Below are positions 5,783-8,186 of a stretch of DNA of 8,186 nt, one piece after another (the stretch's first letter is position 1; every line of letters starts with the position of its first letter). Below the pieces are notes generated by a model. It did not search any database, was not told where the DNA came from, and was given only the letters and a program-made list of their open reading frames with translations. This DNA is from an uncultured Desulfovibrionaceae bacterium. Its GTDB lineage: Bacteria > Desulfobacterota > Desulfovibrionia > Desulfovibrionales > Desulfovibrionaceae. Position numbers and translations under genes: made by a program. Location: positions 1 through 8,186 of the forward strand of contig CAMQUX010000052.1 in the NCBI GenBank assembly GCA_947037905.1, read 5' to 3'.

Positions 5783-6961
5783 TTAGACTTGTTCTTTGAG
5801 ACGACCCCTAAAAAGAATATATTCTAAGAGTCTGCATTCTATTTTTGCATTATGAAAAATTATTCTTTTGCTTGTACGAAGACCTATTTGCTTAACAAGA
5901 GTAGAATTTCCTGCAAGAATATACGCTTTGTATCCTGCACAGTCTTTTTTCAAGAAATCGCCTATATCTTTATACATAAGCTCTAAGTTTTTTTCCGATC
6001 CGAGCCTTTCTCCGTATTCTGGATTCATCATAATTATACCTTCATCTTTTGGCAAAGGAGTTTTTGTGAAATCACATCTCTCAATAAATATATCAGACAT
6101 ATTTGCAAGTTTGCAATTTTCTTGTGTTGCAAAAACTGCTCTTTCGTCAGAATCGTTTGCGATTATAGACACCTGTAGTGGTATAACTTTTTCTTGTGCT
6201 TCTTTTTTATAACCTTCAAAAATAGACTTATACTTTTCGCTATATGGCAAAATATGCTGAAAAGAAAATTCCTCTCTTAAAGATCCTGCAGCGGTATTTG
6301 TTGCAATAAGAGCCGCCTCTATTGCAAAAGTACCACTACCACACATGGGTGCAACAAATGGTCCGTCTTGTTCTCTGCCTCGCCACGATGTAGATAATAT
6401 ACATGCTGCGGCAAGTGTTTCTTGCAAAGGTGCTTTATGCGGGTGTTTTCTATATCCTCTATAAGATAGGGGTTTTCCTGTTGTATCTAAATAAAGTGTA
6501 ATTTTATCTTCTCGCCAGTAGCAGAAAAGACACACGCCACTTGTTTCACGACCTGAATCTGGACGCTGTGCAAATTTCTCTGTAAATCTATCTACAATAG
6601 CATCTTTAATGCGAACATTTACAAACCGTGGGTCGGCTACGCTCTCATTTACCACAGAAGAACTCACGGAAATATAACCATCTTTTGCTATCAGGTCTTC
6701 CCATGGCATTTTTTTAATGTGCGAATATAAATCTTCCACATCTTGAATATACATCTCTTCTAGGGCAAAAAAGACTCTATGAGCTGTTCGCAAATGTAAA
6801 TTCAAATACATCGCATCGGCAAGTGTTCCCATAAGGCGCACTCCCGCTTGCGAGCATTCGACCACATCAAATCCTAAAAGTTCTGCTTCATCTGCTGTAA
6901 ATTGCGCTAAATCACGTGCTGTTGTTAAAAATATTTCTGCTTTTTCATCTAAAGTGAACAT
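5783..6961 (-). CDS. THUMP-domain RlmL-like rRNA (guanine-N2) methyltransferase
   Basis: This 392-aa protein aligns over its whole length with the N-terminal (RlmL) half of E. coli RlmKL, which makes m2G2445 in 23S rRNA. The RlmK half is absent, as in many bacteria. Order of parts: N-terminal FLTTARDLAQFTADEAELLG (11-30), THUMP domain (about 43-158) including VRIKDAIVDRF (116-126), the linker LSYRGYRKHPHKAPLQETLA (165-184), then the Rossmann methyltransferase domain with motif I APMCGSGTF (204-212) and motif IV NPEYGERLG (313-321). In typical members these read DPMCGSGT and NPPYGERL, so D204 is Ala and the second Pro is Glu (315). The substitutions are clear in the DNA (GCA and GAA). AAGGAA lies 5 nt before the ATG. 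The family call is firm; the exact target base is inferred. Confidence 0.88.
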   Translation of the reverse strand: MFTLDEKAEIFLTTARDLAQFTADEAELLGFDVVECSQAGVRLMGTLADAMYLNLHLRTAHRVFFALEEMYIQDVEDLYSHIKKMPWEDLIAKDGYISVSSSVVNESVADPRFVNVRIKDAIVDRFTEKFAQRPDSGRETSGVCLFCYWREDKITLYLDTTGKPLSYRGYRKHPHKAPLQETLAAACILSTSWRGREQDGPFVAPMCGSGTFAIEAALIATNTAAGSLREEFSFQHILPYSEKYKSIFEGYKKEAQEKVIPLQVSIIANDSDERAVFATQENCKLANMSDIFIERCDFTKTPLPKDEGIIMMNPEYGERLGSEKNLELMYKDIGDFLKKDCAGYKAYILAGNSTLVKQIGLRTSKRIIFHNAKIECRLLEYILFRGRLKEQV

Positions 6962-7151
6962 CTGATTCCTTATATTTTTCTAGGGTTTTCAATCTAAGGT
7001 ATACTACATATAGAAATGAGATATAAAACTAATTTTATCTGCTTATACATCTTAGCTGAAAACATTTTTAATTTGTTTTTTTTCTTGAGTCTCTATCTAT
7101 AAATAAAAAATCTTCTTTCTTATTTAATAGATTACCATTACTAGTTCTTAT

Positions 7152-7997
7152 TTATCTATAGTTGAGTACTCTTTTTCTCATGGGCTCCAAAATCTCTGCT
7201 GGAATATGTAGGCTCCCTTTCCCTATTCCTAAATCAATTTTTGGCTTTGTTGTTCCATGAAAATCCGACCCACCACTTGATACTAAATCTAATTTACGTG
7301 CAAGACTTATCATATCTTGCGTAAATTGCCAAGAATGTTCTGGATAAAAAACTTCTATCCCATCTAAGCCTTCTTCTTTTAATATTTTCACTTTTTCATA
7401 AATTTTTTGAAGATTTTTACCTAGTTTAAAGGGATGAGCTAAAACAGCTATTCCACCAGCTTCATGGATAGCTTCTATTGCATCTTTTGTAGGTAAATCT
7501 TCTTTTGGAAAATATGCAAGTCCTTGAGATCCTAAATATTTACTAAAAACCTCGTCCATAGATGAAACAATCTTTTTTTCCATAAGAATTGATCCAATAT
7601 GCGGTCGACCTATGGTACCCTTTGCTTTTGCAAAAACTTCATCATAAGAAATTACTATGCCGAGGGATTGTAATTTTTCCACTATTTGTAAATTTCTTTT
7701 CTCTCGATTTATTTGCATCTGCGAAAAAAAATTTTGTAATTTATTTGATTCATCAAATAAAAATAATCCCAAAATATGCATCCAACCACTTTTTTCGCTA
7801 CAACTTAGCTCACAACCACCTACAATTTCAATGTCATAATCTTGTGCTCTTTTCTTAGCTGCGCTTAAACCTGAAATCGTATCATGATCAGTAATAGCAA
7901 GCACTTTTACATTTTTTTTCACGGCTAAATCAACCAAATCTTCCGGACTAAAAGTGCCATCTGAAGCGCTCGTATGGGTGTGTAAATCTATTATCAT
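7152..7997 (-). CDS. PHP-domain metal-dependent phosphoesterase (TrpH/YciV type)
   Basis: This 281-aa cytoplasmic protein has a complete set of PHP metal-site motifs: DLHTHTSASDG (4-14, ligands H6, H8, D13), ITDHD (35-39), a GCELS glutamate (E63), WMHILG (H74), GRPHIG (H133), LAHP (H188) and GSDFHG (243-248, D245 and H247). The layout and length match the TrpH/YciV group, which acts as a 3',5'-nucleotide bisphosphate phosphatase and as an exonuclease on short RNA 5' ends (RNase AM), rather than DNA polymerase PHP domains or histidinol phosphatase. The insert between E63 and the RPH motif holds a helical capping region, also usual for the group. AGGA lies 6 nt before the ATG. It is followed by a 190-bp gap without a clear terminator. 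Confidence 0.88.
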   Translation of the reverse strand: MIIDLHTHTSASDGTFSPEDLVDLAVKKNVKVLAITDHDTISGLSAAKKRAQDYDIEIVGGCELSCSEKSGWMHILGLFLFDESNKLQNFFSQMQINREKRNLQIVEKLQSLGIVISYDEVFAKAKGTIGRPHIGSILMEKKIVSSMDEVFSKYLGSQGLAYFPKEDLPTKDAIEAIHEAGGIAVLAHPFKLGKNLQKIYEKVKILKEEGLDGIEVFYPEHSWQFTQDMISLARKLDLVSSGGSDFHGTTKPKIDLGIGKGSLHIPAEILEPMRKRVLNYR

Positions 7998-8079
7998 AAC
8001 TTTTCCTATTATTTAGGCATTTTTTGCTTGAAATCATAAGGCCTTTTAGGTTATACATAAAAAAATATAAAAAAAAAAG

Positions 8080-8130
8080 ACTATTCTAGTTATAAAGAAA
8101 ATACTATTCTAGTTATAAAGAAAATACTAT
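8080..8130. repeat. 23-bp tandem repeat (2.2 copies)
   Basis: The unit begins ACTATTCTAGTTATAAAG and ends AAAAT. Copies span 8080-8102 and 8103-8125 without mismatch, and the first five bases of a third copy follow (8126-8130). It lies about 80 bp upstream of the PHP gene and next to the contig end. Its core is shared with the 17-bp array at 2671-2704. Confidence 0.85.
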
Positions 8131-8138
8131 GCTTAATA

Positions 8139-8186
8139 AGATCGGAAGAGCACACGTCTGAACTCCAGTCACTCCGGAGAATCTCG
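8139..8186 (+). other. Illumina TruSeq adapter and index (sequencing artefact)
   Basis: From 8139 the sequence is the TruSeq read-1 3' adapter: it opens AGATCGGAAGAGCACACG, ends CCAGTCAC at 8172, is followed by the 8-base index TCCGGAGA (8173-8180, the TruSeq HT D702 index) and then ATCTCG, the start of the P7 side. None of this is genomic; biological sequence ends near 8138. Confidence 0.98.

Noticed and set aside
7092..7132. Imperfect AT-only stem after the PHP gene, considered as its terminator
   Set aside because: It has no GC core, one bulge and no clear U-run on the minus strand.

Overview
The window is an AT-rich piece of bacterial chromosome (roughly one third G+C by eye, lower between genes). 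It carries seven complete protein genes, all on the minus strand. The best guess at the source is a low-GC member of the Desulfovibrionales or a neighbouring Desulfobacterota lineage. This rests on the RpmE sequence, with its ACHPFYTGKQRFLDTAGRIDRF core, and on the mix of housekeeping genes. It is an inference from remembered family resemblance, not a search result. Bases 8139-8186 are not biological: they are Illumina TruSeq adapter plus index, so the right edge is the end of an untrimmed draft contig.

In the direction of transcription (right to left) the genes are: a PHP-domain phosphoesterase (7152-7997); a THUMP-domain RlmL-like rRNA methyltransferase (5783-6961); a secreted or membrane Tim44-like protein (4664-5602); a divergent YcaO-like protein with a C-terminal TPR array (2885-4477); ribosomal protein bL31, rpmE (2368-2580); a DUF1385/YqhQ-type membrane protein (1337-2281); and peptide chain release factor 1, prfA (277-1347). 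The last three form a likely translation-related transcription unit. In it a long hairpin with a T-tract separates rpmE from the YqhQ gene, and the YqhQ and prfA genes overlap by 11 bp. The other four genes are separated by 180-305 bp gaps and look mostly monocistronic.

Three intrinsic terminators are visible, all serving the minus strand: after prfA (perfect 16-bp stem starting at the base after the stop codon), after rpmE (25-nt arms, long U-tract ending at the next gene's Shine-Dalgarno), and after the Tim44-like gene. No tRNA, rRNA, CRISPR array, insertion sequence or phage gene was found. Intergenic regions carry short AT-rich tandem arrays with 17-, 20- and 23-bp units. Two of these share a core (CTATTCTA[C/G]TTATA) although they lie 5.4 kb apart.

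This is mainly a housekeeping region and I do not see a clear new multi-gene system. The points most worth a second look are: prfA ends in UAG (readable only by RF1) against a terminator hairpin, with a 43-codon open extension behind it; the YcaO-TPR protein has degenerate ATP-site signatures; the RlmL-like enzyme has changes in both of its hallmark methyltransferase motifs; and the related promoter-side tandem repeats.
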